From [Synechococcus] sp. NIES-970 (GTDB lineage: Bacteria; Cyanobacteriota; Cyanobacteriia; Cyanobacteriales; MRBY01): a stretch of 64,000 bases of DNA. The notes under the pieces were generated by a model. The model saw nothing but the letters and a program-made list of their open reading frames with translations. It had not been told where the DNA came from and ran no database searches. The stretch covers positions 1,178,001 to 1,242,000 of the forward strand of contig AP017959.1 of NCBI GenBank assembly GCA_002356215.1, written 5' to 3'. How positions within the stretch are numbered: position 1 is the stretch's first letter; each line of letters opens with the position of its first letter. Positions 29,165-38,455 of this stretch are shown here, piece after piece. The position numbers were made by a program, and so were the translations under genes.

Positions 29165-30574
29165 ATGATTGGGCAGTTACTTGATGGCCGCTACCGCATC
29201 GTCAATTCTTTGGCAGCGGGGGGCTTTGGGCAAACTTTCATCGCAGAAGACATTAAACAATTCAACAAACCCTGTGTCGTCAAGCAATTTAAACCCAGTT
29301 TTAGTGATCCAGAAGCCCTGAAAGTGGCCCGGCGGCTCTTTGAAGCCGAAGCGCAACTGCTTAATCGCCTGGGAGACCACGACCAGATTCCCCACCTGCT
29401 CGCCTATTTTGAAATCAATCAGGAATTTTTTCTGGTTCAAGATTTCATCGAAGGTCATAGCCTCGAGCGGGAAATTACCGTCGGTAAAAAACTGAGTGAA
29501 GCCTATGCGATCGCCCTTTTACAGAGCATCCTCGAACCCCTCAGTTTCATTCACAGCCAAAATGTGATCCATCGGGATATTAAACCCGCTAACCTGATCC
29601 GCCGCAAACAAGATGGCAAAGTAGTTTTGATCGATTTTGGCGCCGTCAAAGAATTAGCTGTGACCCAGGTCAACGCCCAAGGCCAGACCCGTGTGGGCAC
29701 AATTATCGGTACTCCCGGCTATATGGCCAATGAACAAGGGCGGGGTAAACCGAAACTCAGCAGTGATATCTATGCCACGGGGATCCTCGTGATTCAAGCT
29801 CTCACCGGAAAATTGCCGCCTATGGGCTATAACGGCAGCGATGAGCTCTATGAAGATCCTCAAACCGCCGAGATTATTTGGCGCCAAGACGCCAATGTCA
29901 GCCCTGAATTAGCCGCCATTCTCGATCGCATGATTTGCTTTGATTTCCGGAGCCGTTACCCATCAGCCCTCGAGGTCAAAGCTGCGCTCCAGGCTCTGAC
30001 TTCCCCCATTGCCACCACCGCTTCTCCGACGCTTAATTTACAAAAAACCGACCTACAGGGGTCGGCCATTGCCGCGACAGTGGTCAGTGGTAGCTTAAAC
30101 CAAGGAAATCGGCCGATGATCTCTCCGGCGATGCCTCCCAAGACTCACTGGGCCAAATGGCTATTTCGTGCTTGTCAACGTTTTATCGGAGTTTCTTTGT
30201 TGATTGTCGGGCTTCCTTTCGCTGTCTATGGTTTAGCAGAAGGGTTAAATGAGGATGCAGATCCAGGCGATCGCAGTGATGCCCTAATTGCCTTTGCCGT
30301 CGTGGGAATTCCTTTTACTGGGGGAGGTTCATATATGCTCTGGCGCTTAAATCGCAAGGTACGTAAAGAAAAATTTGACTCCGATTGGCTGCGACAAACT
30401 TTCTACCAGACCCTCAACGAAACTAACGGCGAAATCACGGTACTCCGCTTTGCTCAAACGACTCGACTCTCGGGCCAAGAAGCCCAAAAATATCTGGAGG
30501 CGCGGGTGAAGGAATTTAACGGGATTACCAGGCGATCGCCCAACGGGGAGACCCTCTATTCCTTTAAGCTTTAG
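29165..30574 (+). CDS. Ser/Thr protein kinase (Hanks-type), membrane-anchored
   Basis: 469 residues. The kinase domain (~9-275) has the glycine loop LAAGGFGQTF, the catalytic Lys in CVVKQFKP, the HRDIKPANLI loop and the DFGAVKEL metal-binding motif, followed by the activation segment TIIGTPGYMANEQ. A Ser/Thr-rich linker then leads to two hydrophobic helices (~340-395) and a C-terminal cytosolic tail. All catalytic residues are present. Substrates are unknown. It follows frmB by 60 bp on the same strand and ends overlapping the convergent ABC gene by 4 bp (TTAG). Confidence 0.9.
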   Translation: MIGQLLDGRYRIVNSLAAGGFGQTFIAEDIKQFNKPCVVKQFKPSFSDPEALKVARRLFEAEAQLLNRLGDHDQIPHLLAYFEINQEFFLVQDFIEGHSLEREITVGKKLSEAYAIALLQSILEPLSFIHSQNVIHRDIKPANLIRRKQDGKVVLIDFGAVKELAVTQVNAQGQTRVGTIIGTPGYMANEQGRGKPKLSSDIYATGILVIQALTGKLPPMGYNGSDELYEDPQTAEIIWRQDANVSPELAAILDRMICFDFRSRYPSALEVKAALQALTSPIATTASPTLNLQKTDLQGSAIAATVVSGSLNQGNRPMISPAMPPKTHWAKWLFRACQRFIGVSLLIVGLPFAVYGLAEGLNEDADPGDRSDALIAFAVVGIPFTGGGSYMLWRLNRKVRKEKFDSDWLRQTFYQTLNETNGEITVLRFAQTTRLSGQEAQKYLEARVKEFNGITRRSPNGETLYSFKL

Positions 30575-31635
30575 GACACCGCGAAAATTTGGGGGGTCGC
30601 CGACTGAATTTTGATCTGCACCCGAGAACCCACCGGGACCAACTGATTGACCCCCGTCCGGGCATGGAGATATTTCCCAGAATCTGTTTGGAGACAATAG
30701 CGATATTCCCGGCCCAAAAACTGCCGCTCCCGGACGATCGCCGGAGCTTCTGCCTGGGGAATGAGCTCTAATTCTTCTTCCCTGACCATCAGTTCCCCAT
30801 CGGTGGACTGTTCCTGGGGGGCGATCGCCCCCTGAAATTCTCCGATCTCCGTCTGCCAAACCCCACCGATCCACTGGGCAGGCAAGAAGTTCGCGTGGGT
30901 GACAAATTCCGCCACAAACCGAGAAGCTGGGGCCGTGTAGATTTCTTCTGGCGTACCCAACTGTTCCAAGTTACCTTGGCGCATCACTGCAATTCGGTCA
31001 GAAATCGCGAGGGCTTCTTCCTGATCATGGGTCACAAAAATAGCAGAGATCCCCGCTGCTTTAATAATTTGGCGAATTTCGTGGCGCAGATGATGCCGCA
31101 CTTGAACATCCAAATTACTCAGAGGTTCATCTAGCAAAATAAGGGAAGGTCGTGGCGCCAAAGCCCGGGCGAGGGCAATCCGCTGCTGCTGTCCCCCAGA
31201 CAGTTCATGGGGATAACGCTTTTCGAGACCCGATAGGCCGACTAAATGCAAAATTTCTTCGATTCGTTGGCGAATGTCCTGGCGGGAAAACTTTTGTTCT
31301 CGATGGCGCAACCCAAAGGCGATGTTATCCGCAATGGTGAGATGAGGAAAAAGAGCATAATCCTGAAAAACCATGCCCGTATTGCGTTGTTCCGGCGGAA
31401 AACAATGGTCTGGCGTACTAACAGAAACACCGTTGAGAATAATTTGTCCTGTGGTGGGTTGTTCAAAGCCGGCAATCAGCCGCAATAAAGTCGTTTTTCC
31501 ACATCCCGAAGGCCCCAATAGCCCCAAAATCTCTCCTTGTTCGAGTTGGAAATGAATATCTTTGACGGCGGGTAAATCCTTAGCACTGAAGCATTTGTAG
31601 AGATTTTCAACACGTAAGATGGGGGCGTTACTCAT
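30571..31635 (-). CDS. ABC transporter ATP-binding protein, FutC/FbpC-like
   Basis: 354 residues. Walker A GPSGCGKTTLL, Q-loop FQDYALFPH, signature LSGGQQQRIALARAL, Walker B LILLDEPLSNLD and switch His in FVTHDQEEA are all intact. The C-terminal ~100 residues are a TOBE/MOI-like regulatory domain. The sequence is closest in character to FutC/FbpC, the ATPase of Fe3+ import, but spermidine and sulfate/thiosulfate relatives are similar. No permease or binding-protein gene is adjacent, so it works with distant partners. A 30-bp palindrome lies 27 bp upstream of its start. Confidence 0.8.
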   Translation of the reverse strand: MSNAPILRVENLYKCFSAKDLPAVKDIHFQLEQGEILGLLGPSGCGKTTLLRLIAGFEQPTTGQIILNGVSVSTPDHCFPPEQRNTGMVFQDYALFPHLTIADNIAFGLRHREQKFSRQDIRQRIEEILHLVGLSGLEKRYPHELSGGQQQRIALARALAPRPSLILLDEPLSNLDVQVRHHLRHEIRQIIKAAGISAIFVTHDQEEALAISDRIAVMRQGNLEQLGTPEEIYTAPASRFVAEFVTHANFLPAQWIGGVWQTEIGEFQGAIAPQEQSTDGELMVREEELELIPQAEAPAIVRERQFLGREYRYCLQTDSGKYLHARTGVNQLVPVGSRVQIKIQSATPQIFAVS

Positions 31636-31661
31636 GGGGCTTTGTCGTCAAGCAGGGTGGC

Positions 31662-31691
31662 ATAATACTGAGGTTAAACCTACAGTATTAT
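31662..31691. promoter_or_regulatory. 30-bp palindrome upstream of the FutC-like gene
   Basis: ATAATACTG and CAGTATTAT are perfectly inverted, and inside them AGGTT and AACCT continue the pairing around a single A with one bulged base, giving 14 paired positions. Such length suggests a dimeric-regulator operator or a strong leader hairpin. It does not match a textbook Fur box. Confidence 0.5.
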
Positions 31692-31848
31692 CGTCGATTA
31701 TCAATTAGGAACTATTCTCAACTAATGCATCATAACATAGGCATATTGAGTTTGATCGACTCGGGCAGAAATCTTTGGTGCAGGCTAATGCTTACGGTTC
31801 ATCGGTGGGCCATCGGGATGCTGGAGCGTCGATTCCGGGGTAAGCTAG

Positions 31849-32286
31849 ATGGATAAGATTTTTTATCCATATTATTCGTTGACGCACAAGCTAGAACTGT
31901 TGATGACTCTACCGCAACCCCTTGAAATTCATGAAAGTGGCCGTTTAGTTTGGGATATTGCTGAGGCAGCCGATGATCGAAAGGCTGAAGATATTGCGAT
32001 TTTAAAAGTAGATCAAATTTCCTACTTAGCGGACTTTTTTGTGGTGGTGACGGGCTTTTCGCGGACTCAAGTGCGGGCGATCGCCGACTCTATTGAAGCG
32101 AGATTAGAAACAAAATACAACAAACTACCCCTACGGATGGAAGGCAAGAGCGAGGGCATGTGGATCCTCCAAGATTACGGGGAAGTGATTGTGCATATTT
32201 TTCTCCCCCAAGAACGGGAGTTTTACAATCTAGAAGCTTTTTGGGGACATGCCGAGCGCATCGAATTTGAGCCAGCGCTCCCCTAA
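31849..32286 (+). CDS. rsfS: Ribosomal silencing factor RsfS (Iojap family)
   Basis: 145 residues. RsfS binds ribosomal protein L14 and blocks joining of 30S and 50S subunits when nutrients are short. Conserved stretches: [70 protein letters not shown] start at 31903 would give 127 residues, nearer the family average; the upstream ATG is kept because GGGGT precedes it. The start is uncertain, the family is not. Confidence 0.88.
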   Translation: MDKIFYPYYSLTHKLELLMTLPQPLEIHESGRLVWDIAEAADDRKAEDIAILKVDQISYLADFFVVVTGFSRTQVRAIADSIEARLETKYNKLPLRMEGKSEGMWILQDYGEVIVHIFLPQEREFYNLEAFWGHAERIEFEPALP

Positions 32287-32850
32287 CCAAACCTGGCGAT
32301 AAAGCGTGAAAGCCCCGTGTCCTATCGAATCTAGAGCACGGCTCCTTCAGACTGAAGTTTTGAACCGTTTTCCCGGGGGTTTGGGCTCAAAAAGGTTGCG
32401 AAATATTACGGCGATCGCTTTTTTTCTCAGATGGAAAGTGTTCCTCAAGAACCCTTGGGGGGTCTTAAGGAGGCTTTTGTTCGGGTAATCATGGCGCAAC
32501 TGCCTCGGAAAATGAACCCCAATAATTTTGGGGAATCTCTAGGCTGCGGGGCAGATTAAAGGCCGAAACAGCGATGAATTTAACCGGTAATTTTTAGAGT
32601 TTTTTTAATTGCTTATTGATATTTCTTTAAGAAGAAATGTAACCAGCTGACGTTCATTTTTGGCTCAACAAAAGCTGATTAAGTTTCCCAAAATATTCAT
32701 GAACTTTTTTGGCGATCGCCCTCTAATTTTCCTTTAATATTTTTTTAAGATATAGAATAAGCGTGACTTTATAAAAACAAACTGCTCCCACGACTAACCG
32801 TAGTTGTGGCCCAAACTGAACTTTGTTTTTTTGTTGGGTTGGTTAAATCC
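32287..32850. other. Intergenic region before the pentapeptide-repeat gene
   Basis: 564 bp with no supported gene. It contains a small hairpin CCCCAA/TTGGGG at 32517-32533, and near the right end an AT-rich stretch with TATAGAAT (about 32751) that could be a -10 element. The frame open at 32306 has no protein character. Confidence 0.4.
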
Positions 32851-33693
32851 ATGCACGTTCAACAATTGCTGCGAGCCTACGAACAGGGAGAGCGAAACTT
32901 TGCGGGCATCAATCTGCAGGGAGCCGATCTCAAGGATGAAGCCTTGATTGGAGTAAATCTCCAGGGGGCAAATCTCATTGGCGCAAATTTAAATCGAACA
33001 TTCCTATTGAAAGCCAATCTATCTGGGGCCGCCTTAAATTGGGCCAACCTCACCCACGCAAAGCTCAATGACACCGATTTCACCCGCGCAGATTTGACGA
33101 AAGCGAATTTAGACGGTGCTTTTATGGTTAATGCCCAGCTCTCCCAAGCTCGGTTGTGTGGCGCTAGTCTGAGCTATACCAATCTGCGGGGGGCAAACCT
33201 GACGGGAGCGAATTTGTGCGGAGCGAATTTGATTCAGGTGAACCTGCGCCAGGCCAATTTAAGTGGGGCCAATTTAGGGTGGGTCAATGCCCAAGAAGCG
33301 CGTCTTGGACATGCCAATTTACAGGGCGCAACCCTACAGCATGGCAATTTCAGCCGGGCTTTTTTGCGGGATGTCAATTTGATGGGGATGGATTTAGCTG
33401 GGCTCAATTTTTCCGGCGCCAAGCTCTATGGGGCTAACCTCCGGCACACAAATTTACAGGGTTGTAATTTTGTTGAAGCCAATCTAAAACTGGCTTGTCT
33501 TGTGGCAGCGGATTTGCGAGGGGCAAATCTAACGGGGGCTAAGTTAGAACGGGCAGAATTAAAAGATGTGCTGCTAGAAGCAGAAAATCTGGCCTATTTG
33601 CCTGGTATTGACCAGCCTGTTTTAGCAAACTTGGCCTATAAAACACCGGATGCCCACGGAGGTTGGCAGGGATTACCCCAAGCGGTGAGTTAG
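32851..33693 (+). CDS. Pentapeptide-repeat protein
   Basis: 280 residues, almost all of it made of A(D/N)LxX pentapeptides (about 40 units, for example GANLIGANLNRT, GANLTGANLCGANL), which fold into a right-handed square beta-helix. The N-terminal ~20 residues (HVQQLLRAYEQGERNF) are the helix that often precedes such repeats in cyanobacteria, and the C-terminal tail leaves the pattern after LEAENL. A GTG start at 32806 is possible but less likely. Function unknown; some relatives mimic DNA, others act in metal or lipid transport. Confidence 0.88.
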   Translation: MHVQQLLRAYEQGERNFAGINLQGADLKDEALIGVNLQGANLIGANLNRTFLLKANLSGAALNWANLTHAKLNDTDFTRADLTKANLDGAFMVNAQLSQARLCGASLSYTNLRGANLTGANLCGANLIQVNLRQANLSGANLGWVNAQEARLGHANLQGATLQHGNFSRAFLRDVNLMGMDLAGLNFSGAKLYGANLRHTNLQGCNFVEANLKLACLVAADLRGANLTGAKLERAELKDVLLEAENLAYLPGIDQPVLANLAYKTPDAHGGWQGLPQAVS

Positions 33694-33755
33694 GCAGTGG
33701 CCACAAGTTCTGCTATCTTTAGGGACTTAGACAGTCTGGGAGACAGCCGAAGGAA

Positions 33756-35081
33756 ATGGCGATTTTTGATGGTTTGCGGTTGGCGATCGCCTGTAGTTTA
33801 GGCAAAACAATTACAGGGGTGGTGCGGGGCCTCAAGCTGAGCGCGGGGAGTGTTCTGCCGGGGGCGATCGCCCGGCGAATTTTCCCAGACATTTTGCCAG
33901 ACCTATTTAAACAAGCCCGTAAAGGGGTCATTCTCGTGGCGGGGACCAACGGTAAAACCACCACTTCACTATTGATTAAGGCGATCCTCACGGCCCAGGG
34001 CTACAAACTTGCACACAATGCCAGCGGCGCGAACTTAATCAATGGTTTGACGACGGCCCTGTTAGAACATGCCAATCTGTTCGGGCAGCTCGATATTGAC
34101 TACGGCATTCTCGAAGTAGATGAAAATATTATCCCCATCCTCCTGAAAAACTGTGCTCCCACCCATATCCTTGCCCTAAATCTTTTCCGTGATCAGCTCG
34201 ACCGTTACGGGGAGGTCGATACCATCAGCCTACGTTGGCAAGAGGCGATCGCCCCCTTACCGCCAGAAACCACCATTATCGTCAATGGCGATGACCCGAC
34301 CCTCAATTATCTTGGTCAAAATCTCAGTCAAACCGTGAAATATTTTGGCCTCAATGAGCCCGAGCTTTACCTTGAGGCGATTCCCCATGCCGTCGATTCA
34401 ATTTACTGTCCCCGCTGCGGTGCGCCATTAAACTACCAAGGCGTTTATCTCTCGCACCTGGGCGATTACCACTGCGATAGTTGTGGCTTTAAGAAAAATG
34501 CCCTCGATATCAACAGCCAGGATTGGGGCCAAATTCTCATTGGTGTCTATAACAAATACAACACCTTAGCGGCGGCTCTCCTCGCGGAAACCCTAGGCAT
34601 CCACCGAGACGTCATTGACGAACAAATTCAATCTTTTAAAGCGGCCTTTGGTCGGGCCGAAGAACTGACGATTCAGGGAAAACATGTGCGGATTCTTCTG
34701 TCGAAAAACCCTGTGGGTATGAATGAGACGATCCGGGCTGTCACTGATTTACAGGGGCAGGGGAAAACGAGCACCGTCCTTGTGGTTCTCAATGACCGCA
34801 CCCCCGATGGCACCGATGTGTCTTGGATTTGGGATGTGGATCTAGAAAAGCTGACCCAAGCCCCCGGCAAAATTATTATCAGCGGCGATCGCACCCATGA
34901 TATGGCCCTGCGGCTACGGTATTGCGAAGGAAATGCCGAGTTGATTGTTGAGCCGGATCTCACAAAAGCTCTCGATCAGGCGATCGCCCTCAGCCCAGAA
35001 GATCAAACCCTCCATATTTTGCCCACCTATTCGGCGATGTTGGAAGTGCGCCAAATGCTGACGGGCCGCAAAATTTTGTAG
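33756..35081 (+). CDS. murT: Lipid II isoglutaminyl synthase subunit MurT
   Basis: 441 residues of the Mur-ligase family with DUF1727. The ATP-binding loop is [10 protein letters not shown] (~residue 64-73), and an inserted zinc ribbon has CPRCGAP...CDSCGF (~residues 212-240), which distinguishes MurT from MurC-F. The C-terminal domain includes ILLSKNPVGMNETIR and VVLNDRTPDGTDVSWIWD, the DUF1727 hallmarks. With the glutaminase GatD, MurT amidates the D-Glu of lipid II. GatD normally sits next door, but the following gene here is not GatD. Confidence 0.88.
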   Translation: MAIFDGLRLAIACSLGKTITGVVRGLKLSAGSVLPGAIARRIFPDILPDLFKQARKGVILVAGTNGKTTTSLLIKAILTAQGYKLAHNASGANLINGLTTALLEHANLFGQLDIDYGILEVDENIIPILLKNCAPTHILALNLFRDQLDRYGEVDTISLRWQEAIAPLPPETTIIVNGDDPTLNYLGQNLSQTVKYFGLNEPELYLEAIPHAVDSIYCPRCGAPLNYQGVYLSHLGDYHCDSCGFKKNALDINSQDWGQILIGVYNKYNTLAAALLAETLGIHRDVIDEQIQSFKAAFGRAEELTIQGKHVRILLSKNPVGMNETIRAVTDLQGQGKTSTVLVVLNDRTPDGTDVSWIWDVDLEKLTQAPGKIIISGDRTHDMALRLRYCEGNAELIVEPDLTKALDQAIALSPEDQTLHILPTYSAMLEVRQMLTGRKIL

Positions 35082-35121
35082 GCTATCAAAATACTTTTTT
35101 TGCACTGCCGCTGTTTTTTTG

Positions 35122-35622
35122 ATGGATACCAGCACCCAGATTTTGTTTGAACAAGGTAAAGACGCCTTCCTCCAGGGGGAATATCGCCAAAGCATTCGCT
35201 CCTTTCAGCAGGCTGTCGAAAATTTGCCTGCCTATTCTCGGGAGTCTGGGGAGGTGCAGCTCTGGTTAGTGACTGCCTACCAAGCGAACAATCAAGGGGA
35301 CCAGGCGATCGCCCTCTGCCGGGAACTACTCGGGCACCCTTTCGCCAGCACCAGACAGCAGGCCCAGCGACAACTGTACATCCTCGAAGCACCGAAACTA
35401 GAGCGGCCCAAGGAATGGCTCACAGAAATTCCCAGCTTAGATTATCTCGACCCAGCGAAATCTCTCTATGTGGAGGGCAAGAAAAAAGTCGAAGAAAAAA
35501 CATTGGCGATCGAAGATTTTGAAGACCTCTCCCAAATGGAAACTCAGGACAATCAATTTCTCTGGTGGGCTCTGGGTTTAGGTCTGGTGGGCCTCACCAG
35601 TTGGAGCATTTGGGGCAGCTAA
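35122..35622 (+). CDS. Small TPR-like membrane-anchored protein, unknown function
   Basis: 166 residues from the ATG at 35122 (a TTG at 35119 precedes it). Residues ~1-90 contain two helical-hairpin repeats of the TPR kind (LFEQGKDAFLQGEYRQSIRSF, LVTAYQANNQGDQAIALCREL). A charged linker follows, and a hydrophobic C-terminal helix (~145-160, FLWWALGLGLVGLTSW) suggests tail anchoring. It starts 41 bp after murT and may be co-transcribed. No enzymatic motif. Confidence 0.75.
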   Translation: MDTSTQILFEQGKDAFLQGEYRQSIRSFQQAVENLPAYSRESGEVQLWLVTAYQANNQGDQAIALCRELLGHPFASTRQQAQRQLYILEAPKLERPKEWLTEIPSLDYLDPAKSLYVEGKKKVEEKTLAIEDFEDLSQMETQDNQFLWWALGLGLVGLTSWSIWGS

Positions 35623-35647
35623 AATTCAGCAAAAATCGAACATTTGC

Positions 35648-36196
35648 TTAGGATTCTCCCCGAGACTCCAGCTCATTTGAGCTTGCAGGTTGGGGCAGCA
35701 GGTAAATCAGACCGGAAATCAGCGTCAAAGCAACGGCCAGCCAGAATAAAACCAACGCGAGGAACTCCCCTGAGGGATTAACTGGATAAATTAGCAGGGC
35801 GATCGCCCCAATTTGTGTCACCGTTTTCGCTTTACCCCAGAGATTAGCCCCTTGGATTTTCTTTTCTCCCGTTACTCGCCAACCAGCGATCGTGAGTTCT
35901 CGCGCCAAAATCAGAAAAACCCCCCAGGCTGGGATTTGTTGCAAATGGATCAGAGACAGCAGGGGCGCCGTGACGAGCAGTTTATCCACCAAAGGATCGA
36001 GAAATTTGCCTAAATCCGTCACCTGATCGAGTTTCCGAGCCAGGTAACCATCGAGCCAATCCGTTAATGCCACCACCAGAAAAATGACCAGGGCAATCAG
36101 GCGCGATCGCGGTGTCGGATTTTCGAGGAGAATCAGCAAAAACGGAACTCCTGCTAAGCGCGAAACCGTGATCCAAGTGGGTAAATTCATATACAC
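35648..36196 (-). CDS. pgsA: CDP-diacylglycerol-glycerol-3-phosphate 3-phosphatidyltransferase
   Basis: 182-residue membrane enzyme making phosphatidylglycerol phosphate, the committed step to phosphatidylglycerol, the only phospholipid of thylakoids. The CDP-alcohol phosphatidyltransferase motif DG-X2-AR-X8-G-X3-D-X3-D is visible in TDWLDGYLARKLDQ followed by TDLGKFLDPLVDK. Four to five hydrophobic helices. Met3 is an alternative start. Divergent from nadD with 36 bp between. Confidence 0.93.
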   Translation of the reverse strand: MYMNLPTWITVSRLAGVPFLLILLENPTPRSRLIALVIFLVVALTDWLDGYLARKLDQVTDLGKFLDPLVDKLLVTAPLLSLIHLQQIPAWGVFLILARELTIAGWRVTGEKKIQGANLWGKAKTVTQIGAIALLIYPVNPSGEFLALVLFWLAVALTLISGLIYLLPQPASSNELESRGES

Positions 36197-36232
36197 TGCT
36201 CACAACAACCTTGCCTCTCATCATGTCACAGG

Positions 36233-36820
36233 ATGTCTGCTTCTAAGCCACACATTGCCCTCTTTGGCACCAGCGCCGATCCCCCCACTATCGGACATCA
36301 AGGGATCCTCCGTTGGCTTGGGGAACATTATGACCAGGTGGCAGTGTGGGCCTCGGATAATCCTTTCAAAGAGCATGGTGCGACTCTCTCCCAGCGGTCG
36401 GCAATGTTACGGCTATTGACCGAGGATTTAGGCTGTGAAAATGTTGCTGTAGATGAACGGTTAAGCGATCGCCGTAGTTTAAATACCCTCAAAAAAGCCC
36501 AAGAAATCTGGGGCGAAAACATCACTTTTTCCCTTGTTATTGGCTCTGATCTAATTACACAAATTCCCCGTTGGTATCGGGTCAAGGATCTGTTGCCGCA
36601 AGTCACCCTACTTATCTTTCCCCGCAAAGGTTATCCTCTCCAGCCAGAAGCACTCCAGCAGATTGAGGCTCTTCAAGGAACTTGGCAAGCAGCGACCTAT
36701 GTTCCCCCGGCAGTTTCTTCGAGTGAATACCGTAGTGAAGGTAAGGCAACAATGCTGATTCCAAGCATTATTCACTATATTCAAAATCAAGGGCTCTACC
36801 AGGAGAATTGCGGAGAATAA
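36233..36820 (+). CDS. nadD: Nicotinate-nucleotide adenylyltransferase
   Basis: 195 residues, nucleotidyltransferase fold. It adenylates nicotinate mononucleotide to deamido-NAD+ in NAD synthesis. Motifs: IALFGTSADPPTIGHQGIL (the (H/T)xGH-type site with GTSADPPTIGH) and SSSEYRSEG near the C-terminus, the ISSTxxR equivalent. The length is normal. Divergent from pgsA; converges on the next minus-strand gene with a 4-bp gap. Confidence 0.87.
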   Translation: MSASKPHIALFGTSADPPTIGHQGILRWLGEHYDQVAVWASDNPFKEHGATLSQRSAMLRLLTEDLGCENVAVDERLSDRRSLNTLKKAQEIWGENITFSLVIGSDLITQIPRWYRVKDLLPQVTLLIFPRKGYPLQPEALQQIEALQGTWQAATYVPPAVSSSEYRSEGKATMLIPSIIHYIQNQGLYQENCGE

Positions 36821-36824
36821 CAAT

Positions 36825-37541
36825 TTAGTATTCTCGTGTGAGGCGCGTCGATCGCCTTTTCGGATAGGGACGGGGGGGTGGATTGTTAGGATTTTTGCCG
36901 TAGCGCACCCGGAGCTGTTCTCGCACATCCCAGAAGACATCCCGTCGGACATAAGGATACAAACCGACCCAAAGATTTAACCGGGGAACATAAGCATCGG
37001 TGACTTTGAGATTGCGCCCTAAGGTGCGCTGGTTTGATAGAACCAAAAGTTCAATTGCTTGACCTGGTTTGAGATTCCGGTGGATCGGTTCGACCGGTGC
37101 TTGGATGCGGGCCAGGTAGCCATCTTTATCACCCACTTCTAAATTGATTCGTCGCTCGCGATTTTCAACCTTCAGGAGTCGCCCCAGTTTATCGACTTCT
37201 TCCTGGGTGCGGACAATTTCTTCAGTGAGATAAACATCTAGGATTTTTCCCCGCCAAAAGAAACAATAGGGCTGGCGGCGATAGTCGGCATTTTTGATAC
37301 TAGCTGAGTAGATCGGAGACCAAAACCAGTACAGTCCGCCAATAATTTGTGTGAGGAGCCGCAAAGCCTCCGCTTCTCGTAGCAACAGAGCCAAAAGATA
37401 GAACAGCACCACCAGCACAAAGGAGATTAGAGCCCGTCTTAAAAAATCTTCGGTTTTCCCCCAGTAGTACTGATACTGCTCGCTGCTCGCAATCAGGGGG
37501 ATCAACTGTTCAAATTTCTCTTGGGTGATGGGGATCAGCAT
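36825..37541 (-). CDS. Two-helix membrane protein, cyanobacterial conserved type
   Basis: 238 residues. Two hydrophobic helices at ~37-55 and ~65-85 (LISFVLVVLFYLLALLL; LTQIIGGLYWFWSPIYS) are followed by a ~150-residue soluble beta-rich part and a basic, proline-rich tail (NNPPPRPYPKRRSTRL). I recall relatives labelled phosphate ABC permease, but no permease signature is visible, so no function is assigned. Its start lies 2 bp after the stop of the Rpn-like gene upstream, so they form one transcript. Confidence 0.75.
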   Translation of the reverse strand: MLIPITQEKFEQLIPLIASSEQYQYYWGKTEDFLRRALISFVLVVLFYLLALLLREAEALRLLTQIIGGLYWFWSPIYSASIKNADYRRQPYCFFWRGKILDVYLTEEIVRTQEEVDKLGRLLKVENRERRINLEVGDKDGYLARIQAPVEPIHRNLKPGQAIELLVLSNQRTLGRNLKVTDAYVPRLNLWVGLYPYVRRDVFWDVREQLRVRYGKNPNNPPPRPYPKRRSTRLTREY

Positions 37542-37543
37542 CG

Positions 37544-38443
37544 TTAATCCTGGTTGATATTCTCAGGCGATCGCCCTTGGTTTTCTTGAATCATTTGAAT
37601 AATTTGCGTAACCCCTTCAACGGAATCTCCAACGATCTCCGCAATCTCTTCAACAGTGAATTCCTTTGCTAACAAACGAGGAATAATACGCCGTTTTTCC
37701 AGTTCAATACCCTGTTGTAATCCTGTTTCAATGCCCTGCTGTAATCCCTGCTCGATACCTTCTTTTAAACCAAGGATTTGACCCCGTTTTAAGATTTCTT
37801 CATACCAAGGGGATTCTTGTAAAACAGCCATATCCCACCTCATGATTTGTTGGACTAAGGGAATTTCTAGTACAAAACTAGCAAAAAATGCTAGCAGTGG
37901 CTCTAACTGGTCGAGTTCATTCCTCTGGCGTAAGCGTCGAACGGCTTCGCGAATAGGCTGTTCCCCGTTGCCATTTTTCAGGATAGGAACAAAAGGCAAC
38001 AGGGATGGAAAATTTTGCTCAAACACAATGTCTGCATCCACTTCCCAAAGATTAATGACCTGGTAATCTTGCCTTGCCTTTAACCCTTTAAATTGCGCTT
38101 GATAGCAGTTGGCAATGGTCGGGTTTTGCGAGGGCTGGAGAATATTAATCAACACTGGATAGACGGGCAAATTAAATTTCTCACGGGCAAGGGCAGCATA
38201 GGCAGTCATGCGACGGGGCATCGAGCTGTCATACCGCAACTGTAATTCATTGAGTAATAAAAAATCGCCATCTTGGGGACAGGTAACGCGCAGCAGCACA
38301 TCGCTATCGCGGCTAACCCATTGAAATTGGGGATCGAGAAATTCCCCTGCATGGAGCTCTTGGTCGCCCATCACCCATCTCACCCAGGCATCAGGATCTA
38401 AGCTAATGAGGCGTTTACTACCAATGTCGGCGGATTTAGCCAT
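37544..38443 (-). CDS. Rpn-family PD-(D/E)XK nuclease-like protein
   Basis: 299 residues, a relative of the broken gene at 2.2-3.1 kb. It has the N-terminal nuclease-like part (DSDVLLRVTC...FLLLNELQLRYDSSMPRRMTAY, with Asp and Glu where the catalytic residues fall), a middle helical domain, and the Gly/Gln repeat GLQQGIETGLQQGI (~235-255), ending with ELEKRRIIPRLLAKEFTVEEIAEIVGDS. Such proteins are numerous and variable in cyanobacteria; the Escherichia coli Rpn proteins cut DNA and promote recombination. Intact frame. Confidence 0.75.
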   Translation of the reverse strand: MAKSADIGSKRLISLDPDAWVRWVMGDQELHAGEFLDPQFQWVSRDSDVLLRVTCPQDGDFLLLNELQLRYDSSMPRRMTAYAALAREKFNLPVYPVLINILQPSQNPTIANCYQAQFKGLKARQDYQVINLWEVDADIVFEQNFPSLLPFVPILKNGNGEQPIREAVRRLRQRNELDQLEPLLAFFASFVLEIPLVQQIMRWDMAVLQESPWYEEILKRGQILGLKEGIEQGLQQGIETGLQQGIELEKRRIIPRLLAKEFTVEEIAEIVGDSVEGVTQIIQMIQENQGRSPENINQD

Positions 38444-38455
38444 GGTTTACGCCAA

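Noticed and set aside
32851-33693. CRISPR-like periodic repeat
   Set aside because: The periodicity is 15 bp and reads as pentapeptide units of a coding sequence, without spacers.
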